Below are positions 47,350 to 54,557 of a stretch of 64,000 bases of DNA, piece by piece. Position 1 is the first letter of the stretch, and the number at the start of each line of letters is the position of its first letter. The notes under the pieces are model-generated. The model was not told the DNA's origin. It did not search any database and saw only the letters and a program-made list of their open reading frames with translations. The position numbers were made by a program, and so were the translations under genes. This DNA is from Galbibacter kalidii (GTDB lineage Bacteria > Bacteroidota > Bacteroidia > Flavobacteriales > Flavobacteriaceae): contig NZ_JAPFGA010000004.1 in assembly GCF_026241135.1 (NCBI RefSeq), positions 186,001-250,000 on the forward strand, read 5' to 3'.

Positions 47350-49061
47350 AATCACTTCAAATAATAAATATTAAATATTCCTCTGTAATACGTGAAATTA
47401 CATTTCGCAATGGTATTAACTTAATTGTAGACGAAAGTGAAGAAAGTATTACAGGCAATAACATTGGAAAAACAACTGTTTTAAAACTAATTGACTTCTG
47501 CTTTGGAGCTAACAAAAATAATGTATGGCAAGACCCAGAAAACCCAAAAGAAGTATATAATCTAGTAAAAGACTTTCTAATAGACAATGAAGTTTTAGTG
47601 GTGCTTACTTTATCAGAATCATTAACTTCAAAGGAAGAAAATGATGTGGTAATAGAACGTAATTTCCTTAGTTCAAGAAAAACAGTTATTAGAAGAATAA
47701 ATCGTCAGCAATATACAGATGAAGAATTTGAAGATGTACTAAAAGAATTATTTTTCCCAAACCTAGTAGCAGAAAAACCAAGTTTTCGTCAAATCATTTC
47801 GCACAACATTCGCTACAAGGATTTAAGCATTAATAACACTTTAAAAACATTAGATAAATTTACTTCTGATGCTGAATATGAAACGTTATATCTATATCTA
47901 CTAGGCTGTGAGTTTAACGAAGGAAATCAAAAACAAGAGATACTTCAACAGATAAGACAAGAAGATAATTTTAAAAAGCGTTTAGAGAAATTTCAAACTA
48001 AATCGGCATACGAAACTACACTTTCTCTTATTGAAAACGATATTGAGGAATTAAATGTCAAAAAATCCAATTTAAACTTAAACGAAAATTTTGATTCTGA
48101 TTTAAATAAGTTAAATCAAATCAAATATGAAATCAACAAATTGAGTTCCGAAATAAGTAAAATAAATATTAGAAAGGAATTAATAATTGAGGCAAAAAAT
48201 GATTTAGAAGCAAATAAGTCAGAAATAGACCTTCCACAACTAGAACAAATTTATAATCAAGCAACAGACATATTAGGAGAATTACAAAAATCTTTTGAAA
48301 ATATGGTAAACTACCATAATCAAATGATAACAGAGAAAGCAAAATTTATCAATAATGAATTACCTAATTTAGAGCAAAAACTTGAGCAAAAAAACAAAGA
48401 ACTTGACAGGTTGTTAAGTCAGGAATCAGAACTATCTAAGATTATAGCTAAGAGCGATTCATTTGAAGAATTAGAACTTTTAATTAGTGAATTAACTGAG
48501 AAATACAGAATAAAAGGAGAATATGAAAATACAATCCAACAACTGCAAGAAGTTGAGGACAATCTGAATTCTTTTAACAATGAACTAAAAGAAATTGATG
48601 AAGCATTATTTTCTGATGAATTCGAAGAAAAAGTAAAAACTCAATTAAACAAATTCAATAAATACTTCTCATCAGTATCTGAATACTTATATGACGAGAA
48701 ATACGCATTGAAATATGAGAAAATAACCAATAGAAAAGGACAACGATTATATAAGTTTTCCGCTTTCAACACAAATTTTAGTTCAGGTAAAAAACAAGGT
48801 GAGATTTCTTGTTTTGATATTGCTTATATCCTTTTTGCGAGGAATGAAGAAATGCCAAGTATGGATTTTCTATTGAATGATAAAAAAGAGCTAATGCACG
48901 ACAATCAATTAGTGAAAATAGCACAGTTTGTGAATGAAAATGATATTCAATTCGTTGCATCAATTTTAAAAGACAAGTTGCCTGTTGAATTAAATCATTC
49001 TGACAACTTTATATTGGAACTATCAGAAGACAACAAACTCTTCCGAATTGAAAATAATTAA
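47340..49061 (+). CDS. DUF2326 ABC ATPase of the ABC-3C system
   Basis: A 573-residue SMC/RecN-like ATPase. The N-terminus carries a Walker A variant TGNNIGKT (residues 38-45) followed by VLKLIDFCFGANKNNVWQDP, a DUF2326 hallmark. Residues ~200-450 form a long coiled coil rich in Glu, Lys, Asn and Leu. The C-terminal ATPase half has GKKQGEISCFDIAYILFARN (signature region) and SMDFLLNDKKELMHDNQLVK (Walker B region, here LLND). It is the last gene of the operon, overlapping the middle component by ten bases. Such ATPases are predicted to sense DNA or nucleoprotein from invaders; no experimental role can be claimed here. Confidence 0.88.
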   Translation: MFLKSLQIINIKYSSVIREITFRNGINLIVDESEESITGNNIGKTTVLKLIDFCFGANKNNVWQDPENPKEVYNLVKDFLIDNEVLVVLTLSESLTSKEENDVVIERNFLSSRKTVIRRINRQQYTDEEFEDVLKELFFPNLVAEKPSFRQIISHNIRYKDLSINNTLKTLDKFTSDAEYETLYLYLLGCEFNEGNQKQEILQQIRQEDNFKKRLEKFQTKSAYETTLSLIENDIEELNVKKSNLNLNENFDSDLNKLNQIKYEINKLSSEISKINIRKELIIEAKNDLEANKSEIDLPQLEQIYNQATDILGELQKSFENMVNYHNQMITEKAKFINNELPNLEQKLEQKNKELDRLLSQESELSKIIAKSDSFEELELLISELTEKYRIKGEYENTIQQLQEVEDNLNSFNNELKEIDEALFSDEFEEKVKTQLNKFNKYFSSVSEYLYDEKYALKYEKITNRKGQRLYKFSAFNTNFSSGKKQGEISCFDIAYILFARNEEMPSMDFLLNDKKELMHDNQLVKIAQFVNENDIQFVASILKDKLPVELNHSDNFILELSEDNKLFRIENN

Positions 49062-49101
49062 AAGCACTAGCTACAACAACGTATCCTATGAAAAGCACTA
49101 G
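49060..49101. other. Right boundary of the ABC-3C cassette
   Basis: TAGCTACAAC (49068-49077) complements the left boundary. It continues as AACGTATCCTATGAAAAGC, nearly identical to AACGCCTCCTATGAAAAGC after the unrelated gene ending at 52125. AAAAGCACTAG occurs twice, at 49060-49070 and 49091-49101. Confidence 0.6.
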
Positions 49102-49622
49102 CCCAGTTCTCCAAAGTTAATATAGGGGATACCCCCTCCCCGATACCCCTCTGACCCCTTCCAAACATCTTTTTGACCATTAAAATCATTCTTAGAAGGA
49201 TGAAAATCATTGTTGTTGGGCCTGTTATAGGTAGTTGTAAGGCCGGAAAAAGGTCTTTTTAAGGCTTATCCAAAAGGATATTTTTGATTTTTTAAGGGTG
49301 ATACCCCTACCCGATAGGGGTAACAATGATCAAAAAGGTCATTCGAAATACCTTTTTCATGGTTATAAGAATGCTTTTAACGCTTGGAAAGGTGGCGGAC
49401 AGGGTCGATAACCCTGAACAAGGTGCTCATAAATGTTATTTCTAAGCCTTTTAGGTCCTTTTTAAGGGCTTAGACCCCTACCGGGGAGGGGCAACAACTA
49501 TCAATTTGATGATTGGAAACACCTTTTTGAGGCTTAAAAGGCTTAAGGGGATAACTATAAAGATACTGAGAAGCATATTTTTGATAAGAATGGGGAAACC
49601 TAAAACTTAAGCTAAACAGTCT
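49062..49622. other. Degenerate ~170-bp repeats downstream of the ABC-3C operon
   Basis: After the right cassette boundary (to about 49101) come three loosely similar units starting near 49120, 49297 and 49465. Each begins with a C-rich core (GATACCCC or GACCCCTACC, then GGGG), followed by CAA-rich text and a CCTTTTT...GGCTTA-like end. No ORF, tRNA or CRISPR-like regular spacing is present. They may be decayed copies of one structured element. Confidence 0.5.
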
Positions 49623-50105
49623 TTATCCGTTTTCAACAGCTTCTTCTTCTGTTGAAGATTTATGGAACAATACTTTCATGTCCTGATAAACCGTACCTGC
49701 GCCCGGTTCGTTTTCTTCGGAAAGAAAGCGCACCATACGGTAAAAAGTAAGGGCATTGTTGTAGTTGTCGTGATCCAGCAGGGTTTTGGTGTCCACCAAT
49801 TGCTGGGTCAGGTTTTCCAAAGCCTTTACGCGGTCTTCCACAGCGGTACGGGCTTCGTAGTCGCGGTCAAACTCTTTTTTGTCCACAAAACGCGGCACCC
49901 AGTCCGGATGGGTTTCCATGTACTTTTTGGCTTTGTTTACAATAAGTTTGTTCTGGTTGGCAATACGCCCGTACTGTCCCCGTTCTTCGGGGGTAAGGTT
50001 AACGGTCTTGTCTTTCAAAACCGCTTTGATCCCTTTTAAATGGTTGTCCAATTTGACAAGCTCTTCTTTGGTAAAGCTTACACTGATAAGATTGTCTAAT
50101 GCCAT
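49623..50105 (-). CDS. Conserved hypothetical protein, Bacteroidota family
   Basis: A 160-residue soluble, charged, mainly helical protein without signal peptide or membrane helix. It begins MALDNLISVSFTKEELVKLD; NLTPEERGQYGRIANQNKL and TKTLLDHDNYNNALTFYRMV are stretches I associate with a family that recurs in Flavobacteriaceae genomes, but I know no function for it. GC content is close to core genes, unlike the AT-rich genes on both sides. It is the only minus-strand gene of the accessory region and separates the ABC-3C cassette from the two orphan cassettes. Confidence 0.7.
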   Translation of the reverse strand: MALDNLISVSFTKEELVKLDNHLKGIKAVLKDKTVNLTPEERGQYGRIANQNKLIVNKAKKYMETHPDWVPRFVDKKEFDRDYEARTAVEDRVKALENLTQQLVDTKTLLDHDNYNNALTFYRMVRFLSEENEPGAGTVYQDMKVLFHKSSTEEEAVENG

Positions 50106-50418
50106 AGGCTATAAGATTTAAATGATTAATAATAGCGACTAACATAGAGAAAATTATTATAATATAAAGGTTTGTACCACCTTAATTTCTATGAGTTGCA
50201 GTCAAAAATATGTTATAAACTATGTAGAAAAGCCCAATAGCACCATTTTTTTCACTAAAAGGAAAAAAGGTTATATTTGAAGGAGAAATATAATATGCCA
50301 TTGTGCATATCCATCCGGTTTAGGGGGGATATGCGGTGTTACATTGGGTATATAAATAAGTTGGGCGTCAGCATAGGCGAACACCACGTAAAAAAATGAA
50401 ACCAAAGAAATTAAAGAT
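50106..50418. other. Intergenic region and left boundary of the first orphan cassette
   Basis: AT-rich leader of the divergent gene, then a hairpin GCATATCC (50305-50312) / GGATATGC (50327-50334), the constant TATAAATAAGTTG (50351-50363) and GTTGGGCGT (50360-50368). GTTGGGCGT is complementary to ACGCCCAAC at 51134-51142. Confidence 0.6.
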
Positions 50419-51126
50419 ATGAAGACACTCTTTTTGACATTGATTTTTGCATTGACGACAATGCTAACTTTTGCTCAAACATCAGAGCATCTATCTTTCA
50501 AAGATGTTCCTATTGACGGAACACTTGACGAATACGTTTCTAAAATAAAAAAAAGTGGTTTTTCACACTTAGGGACAGAAGACGGTACCGCAATACTAAA
50601 TGGAGATTTCGCAGGTTACAAAGACTGCTACGTTGGAGTTTCAACACTAAAACAAATGGATTTAGTTAGCAAAATCGTTGTTAAATTTCCTGAACCTAAC
50701 AATTGGTCTTTTCTTTCGTCCAATTATTTTTCACTAAAGGAAATGCTAACTGAAAAATATGGCGAACCATCAGAAAATGTAGAGAAATTTGATTCATTTG
50801 AGCCGGAAGATGATCTTTCTAAAATGATTAAGGTCGGGCTAGGAGAATGTAAATATTATGCAATATACGAAACAGAAAAAGGGAGCATTAAGTTATCAAT
50901 ATTTGGTGATATATCGAATCATTCTGTGCTACTATCGTATTTTGACAAATTAAAAGGAGTTGACAAAAAAGATAGATTTAGAGCTTTGAAAGCATCAAAT
51001 CCGTCTGACTTATCGTTAATGAATCTCTTTTTAATGTCCTTAAAAGATGAGGACTATGAAATTTGCGAAGTAGCCAACAGATTATTGAAAGAAAGAGGTC
51101 TTGAATTTAAATCAGACAAATGGTAA
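50419..51126 (+). CDS. Secreted hypothetical protein (cassette-borne orphan)
   Basis: A 235-residue protein with signal peptide MKTLFLTLIFALTTMLTFAQ. The mature part looks alpha/beta with SFKDVPIDGTLDEYVSKIKK, LKEMLTEKYGEPSENVEKF and a helical C-terminus. I do not recognise a family with a known function. It is AT-rich, alone on its strand, and bounded by complementary end sequences (50360-50368 and 51134-51142), which makes it look like a single-gene cassette. Start chosen at the first ATG with a signal sequence. Confidence 0.75.
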   Translation: MKTLFLTLIFALTTMLTFAQTSEHLSFKDVPIDGTLDEYVSKIKKSGFSHLGTEDGTAILNGDFAGYKDCYVGVSTLKQMDLVSKIVVKFPEPNNWSFLSSNYFSLKEMLTEKYGEPSENVEKFDSFEPEDDLSKMIKVGLGECKYYAIYETEKGSIKLSIFGDISNHSVLLSYFDKLKGVDKKDRFRALKASNPSDLSLMNLFLMSLKDEDYEICEVANRLLKERGLEFKSDKW

Positions 51127-51133
51127 ATGCCGA

Positions 51134-51281
51134 ACGCCCAACATTGGCTACAAGCCATGGCTTCCCCTCGCCCACTCGGAAAATCCTGCGGATTTTCCTA
51201 TGGTACGGTTCATTTTTGCTAAATTCGTCACAAAACCCTGCCTGCCGCAGGCAGGCACGCCACAGCCCACAGCCGTTAGGG
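51134..51281. other. attC-like junction between two orphan genes
   Basis: The 148-bp site opens with ACGCCCAAC (R''-like, 51134-51142) and closes with GTTAGGG (R'-like, 51275-51281). Inside, GGCTACAAGCCATGGC on the left faces GCCACAGCCCACAGCC on the right. The arms pair along their length with several G-U type positions, as in folded attC sites. A CCTGCC/GGCAGG micro-palindrome (51237-51255) lies in the loop. Assignment as a true attC is unproven. Confidence 0.5.
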
Positions 51282-51303
51282 AACATTTACAGAAACGAAA
51301 TAA

Positions 51304-52125
51304 ATGAGAAACTACATTTTATTGATTATTATCTTTTCATCACAACTGACATTTTCGCAGTCTATAGGAAGCTATAATATCAATATTAACAAATACGACA
51401 AAAACGCTAACATAACTCAAATTATAGAAAAAACAAGTTTTTATAATTCAGATGGAGTCAAAACGGAAATTGAGCATAAGAGCTTCAATAAATCAATGCA
51501 ACTAACAAGTTTAAAGAGGTTTGATGACAAAAATAAATTGATTTGGTTAAACATCTACAAGTATGACAGCTTACAAAGGAGAGTTAGACTTGATAACAAA
51601 AGATGGATAAATATTATTGGGTATCAAACAAAACACACCGAGTACAAATACGATTCAATCAGTAATTTTGTTCAGGTAGATTATAATTCTAAAAAACAAA
51701 TTTTAAACATTTCCCAATATTACTTTGACAAGGAAAAGAACTTAATCAGACTTGAAAATTTTACTGGAAATGGTGATTTAATTGGTTATGAAACCGCAAC
51801 TTACGATTATGAAAATAATATAATGGTTGTTAATCAGTATAACAATCAGAACGAATTAGTTAACTCTAACAATAGAGCTATAAATCATTCTGGAGACAAA
51901 AAACAAAAGCCTTTAAATAAATATAATGAACAAGGTGATTTAATATTTTATGAAAGAAATTGGAATGACAATGATAATATTTGTTATACTATTGAGTATA
52001 AGTATGACAAAAGTGGAAATTGGATTTCTATAAAAAGATATAGCCATATAAAAACTGAAGGTGGAAAGCTGAAAAGGAAAAAAATTAAAATGGCTAAAAC
52101 AAGAAAAATTAAATATAGAGAATAA
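51304..52125 (+). CDS. Secreted hypothetical protein with YD-like repeats (cassette-borne orphan)
   Basis: A 273-residue protein with a signal peptide (MRNYILLIIIFSSQLTFSQ). The body consists of short tandem beta units of YD/RHS-like type, such as WLNIYKYDSLQRRVRL, HTEYKYDSISNFVQVDYN, LIGYETATYDYENN and IEYKYDKSGNWISIKRY. The C-terminus is very basic (KRKKIKMAKTRKIKYRE). Without an RHS core or toxin domain it is too short to be a classic RHS protein. It is very AT-rich. The cassette begins GTTAGGG (51275-51281) and ends CCCTAAC (52134-52140). Function unknown. Confidence 0.75.
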   Translation: MRNYILLIIIFSSQLTFSQSIGSYNININKYDKNANITQIIEKTSFYNSDGVKTEIEHKSFNKSMQLTSLKRFDDKNKLIWLNIYKYDSLQRRVRLDNKRWINIIGYQTKHTEYKYDSISNFVQVDYNSKKQILNISQYYFDKEKNLIRLENFTGNGDLIGYETATYDYENNIMVVNQYNNQNELVNSNNRAINHSGDKKQKPLNKYNEQGDLIFYERNWNDNDNICYTIEYKYDKSGNWISIKRYSHIKTEGGKLKRKKIKMAKTRKIKYRE

Positions 52126-52130
52126 AAAAC

Positions 52131-52165
52131 GCACCCTAACAACGCCTCCTATGAAAAGCTCTGCC
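52131..52165. other. Right boundary of the second orphan cassette
   Basis: CCCTAAC (52134-52140) complements the GTTAGGG at the start of this gene's cassette. It runs into AACGCCTCCTATGAAAAGC, the conserved flank also found after the ABC-3C operon at 49078-49096. Confidence 0.6.
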
Positions 52166-52218
52166 CGTAAATAAAATCGGTACTTGAAATTTTTACTTGT
52201 TCATCCCTTAAAACCCAA

Positions 52219-52710
52219 TCAACTTTTATCAAAACTAATACTATCCCCAACTTTCAATCCCCATTGTTGATTTAGCCCACCGTTGACTTCCAGGACATAT
52301 TGCGCCGGAAATTGGGAAGGGAGGGAGGCTTCATTCATGGGGTCGGCATTTTTTATGATGCTTACCACTTTCATATCGCTGTTGATGTAGATGATGTCCA
52401 ATGAAATCTCCGTGTTTTTCATATAGAAATGGCGCGGTTTTTCATCTTCAAAAACAAAGAGCATTCCCTGATTGTCTTCCATGGAAGCACGGTACATGAG
52501 CCCGGTTTGCCGCTCATATTCATCATCGGAGATTTCGATATTGAGGTTTTGAACGACCAAAGAATCTCCTTGATAAACATTTAATTCCCCGTCTTTACTA
52601 AAGGAAATTTCTTCTGTTTTCACTTCTTTTTTGTTTCCGGTTTCACAACTGATGAGGGAAAGGCAGATGAAGACCAAGAAAAGTATTAATCTGACTATAA
52701 AATGAATCAT
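52219..52710 (-). CDS. DUF192-family lipoprotein
   Basis: A 163-residue protein. The N-terminus is hydrophobic and reaches LSLISCETG, a lipobox-like site, so the protein is probably a lipoprotein. The DUF192 core is plain: LNIEISDDEYERQTGLMYRA, NQGMLFVFEDEKPRHFYMKN, ISLDIIYINSDMKVV, YVLEVNGG. The family is widespread and of unknown function. Its start overlaps the lgt stop by four bases (ATGA), so the two are translationally coupled. Coupling to the lipoprotein transferase gene fits the lipoprotein prediction. Confidence 0.9.
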   Translation of the reverse strand: MIHFIVRLILFLVFICLSLISCETGNKKEVKTEEISFSKDGELNVYQGDSLVVQNLNIEISDDEYERQTGLMYRASMEDNQGMLFVFEDEKPRHFYMKNTEISLDIIYINSDMKVVSIIKNADPMNEASLPSQFPAQYVLEVNGGLNQQWGLKVGDSISFDKS

Positions 52711-53540
52711 TGTGTTTTAATTGATGATGGTGATGGTCTAAATATAAAATAGAATCCTACAAGGATAAACGGAATACTGAGCCATTGTCCTGTAGAAAGC
52801 AAGCCTAAAGCAGATTCAAATCCGCCTTGTGATTTTTTATAGAACTCTGCGATAAAACGAACGGCCCATAAAAGTATCAGGAAAACGCCGAAAATATAGC
52901 CGAGTTTGTCTTTTTTATCGGTTTTCCAATAGATAAACCATAGTGCAATAAAAACAAAGACATATCCAAAAGCTTCATAGAGTTGTGCCGGATGACGCGG
53001 GAAACTTTCTCCCAATTGTTTGAAAATAACGCCATAATCAGAATTTGTGGGTTTTCCTATGATTTCTGAGTTGAAGAAATTTCCCAAACGTACAAACACA
53101 CCGCCAATGGTGATAGGGAGTACGATTCTGTCCAGAATCCACAGGATAGGTTTTTTGATCACTTTTTTACTATACAGATACATCGCAATAATGATTCCGA
53201 TGGCCGCACCGTGACTGGCAAGCCCTCTAAAGCCTGTGAGTCTGAATTTCGGACTGAACTCAAAAGGCAGAAAGATGCTCAATGGGTCTTCCAGAAAAAC
53301 ATGAGGCTCGTAAAAGATAAAATGTCCGAGTCGGGCTCCGATCAAAGTTGCGAGTACAGTGTATATAAAAAGGGAGTCCAAGGCTTCATTGGATTGTCCT
53401 TCGTTTTTGTATATTTTTTTCATGATGAACCAACCCAGCAAAAAAGCGACGACGAACATCAGGCTATAATAACGCAGTTGGAAAAAGCCTAAATCTAAAA
53501 AGACCCCATCCGGATCCCAGGTAATACTCAAAAAGTGCAT
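52707..53540 (-). CDS. lgt: Prolipoprotein diacylglyceryl transferase
   Basis: Adds diacylglycerol to the lipobox cysteine of prolipoproteins in the inner membrane, the first step of lipoprotein maturation. The 277-residue protein has about seven helices. Conserved parts are RYYSLMFVVAFLLGWF, FRGLASHGAAIGIIIAMYL (catalytic His region), FVRLGNFFNSEIIGKPT, and RHPAQLYEAFGY. Length is normal. It is followed by the coupled DUF192 gene. Confidence 0.95.
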   Translation of the reverse strand: MHFLSITWDPDGVFLDLGFFQLRYYSLMFVVAFLLGWFIMKKIYKNEGQSNEALDSLFIYTVLATLIGARLGHFIFYEPHVFLEDPLSIFLPFEFSPKFRLTGFRGLASHGAAIGIIIAMYLYSKKVIKKPILWILDRIVLPITIGGVFVRLGNFFNSEIIGKPTNSDYGVIFKQLGESFPRHPAQLYEAFGYVFVFIALWFIYWKTDKKDKLGYIFGVFLILLWAVRFIAEFYKKSQGGFESALGLLSTGQWLSIPFILVGFYFIFRPSPSSIKTQ

Positions 53541-53731
53541 GTTTTGTTTATTTATCAGGTAAATATAGCCAATTGCGTTATTCTGCTAAAGATAATTTTG
53601 TGTTAAATGATAAAAGGTTGAAGTGTAAAGGAATAATGGATGAGGGAAGGTGTTTTTTTGAAAGAAGGATAAACTTATTTTATAAATAAACCGTAAATTA
53701 GCATGTAGTGTCAAAACCTAAACAGGATATT

Positions 53732-53905
53732 ATGGTAACAACATTAAAACAAGGAGCAACAAAAAAAAGTATTAAAAGCATTCTGGAGGAATTAACCAAA
53801 GGGTTAAAGCCTAGAGGTGTTAAAGTATATGATTACTGCGGAAAGATAAGTTTAAAAAAAGATGCTTTAGCTATACAAAAAGAGCTCCGTAATGAATGGG
53901 AATAA
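53732..53905 (+). CDS. Antitoxin of a VapBC-like pair
   Basis: A 57-residue protein from the ATG at 53732; a GTG at 53708 could add eight residues. It starts MVTTLKQGATKKSIKSILEE and ends in a basic/acidic helical tail (KKDALAIQKELRNEWE). No clear ribbon-helix-helix or AbrB fold can be claimed. Size, position and the 14-base overlap with the PIN-domain toxin gene are the evidence for an antitoxin role. Confidence 0.7.
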   Translation: MVTTLKQGATKKSIKSILEELTKGLKPRGVKVYDYCGKISLKKDALAIQKELRNEWE

Positions 53906-54269
53906 ACTGTTTTTAGATACTAATATAATTCTGTATCTGCTGAATGGGGATGAGACATTGGCAGAGTTGCTCAATGATAAACAATTATATATCTCCGTTA
54001 TTACGGAACTTGAGCTTTTGGCTTTTAAAGGAATTACAAAGAAGGAAGAAAAAATTATTATTGATTTTATAGATCAATGTAAAAGAATAAATATAAATAC
54101 TGCTATTAAGCAGGAAACCATAAGAATAAGAAAGGCATATAATTTAAAACTCCCGGATAGTATTATAGTTGCTACAGCCTTGTATTTGGGGTTGCCTTTG
54201 ATTACTTCAGACATTGAATTTAAAAAAGTTGAAGAATTAGTAATGGTACAATATGATATTGAACTCTAA
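53892..54269 (+). CDS. PIN-domain toxin, VapC-like
   Basis: A 125-residue PIN-domain protein expected to cleave RNA, often tRNA or rRNA. Acidic residues of the PIN active site are present: Asp9 in LFLDTNIILYLL, a Glu in ITELELLA near residue 40, and the Asp in LKLPDSIIVATALYLGLPL followed by ITSDIEF. It overlaps the antitoxin gene by 14 bases, the usual toxin-antitoxin layout. It lies between lgt and yidD. Confidence 0.85.
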   Translation: MNGNKLFLDTNIILYLLNGDETLAELLNDKQLYISVITELELLAFKGITKKEEKIIIDFIDQCKRININTAIKQETIRIRKAYNLKLPDSIIVATALYLGLPLITSDIEFKKVEELVMVQYDIEL

Positions 54270-54323
54270 ACTCAGAACTTTGAATTTTAAACCTTGAACC
54301 TTAAATCTTAAACTTTTTAACTA

Positions 54324-54548
54324 TCAAGGCACCGGATCATAACCACTACCTCCCCATGGATTGCAACTCACAATCCTTTTTACAGCCAACCATCCACCTT
54401 TGAATAGACCGTGTTTTTTTAAAGCCTCTACCGTGTATTGAGAACAGGTAGGGGAGTATCTGCACGTAGCCGGAGTTATGGGCGATATAACGGTTTGATA
54501 CACGCGTACCAAAAAGATAAAAGGCGCTATGAGTATTTTTTTAAACAA
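54324..54548 (-). CDS. yidD: Membrane protein insertion efficiency factor YidD
   Basis: A 74-residue small protein that supports membrane protein insertion through YidC. The hallmark text is complete: [20 protein letters not shown], then [20 protein letters not shown] and [17 protein letters not shown], with three cysteines. An amphipathic N-terminal helix precedes it. It starts nine bases after the cysS stop and is probably cotranscribed. Confidence 0.95.
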   Translation of the reverse strand: MFKKILIAPFIFLVRVYQTVISPITPATCRYSPTCSQYTVEALKKHGLFKGGWLAVKRIVSCNPWGGSGYDPVP

Positions 54549-54557
54549 ATGTTTTAT

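Noticed and set aside
49120-49610. Possible CRISPR array
   Set aside because: The repeated units are degenerate and about 170 bases apart, with no exact short repeat and spacer pattern. No cas genes are present.
51101-51377. Two short plus-strand frames over the junction after the 50419 gene
   Set aside because: They run through the attC-like palindrome, have repeat-derived composition and overlap both real genes.
53708-53731. GTG start for the antitoxin gene
   Set aside because: The ATG at 53732 gives a plausible start and needs no rare initiator. The eight extra residues have no visible support.
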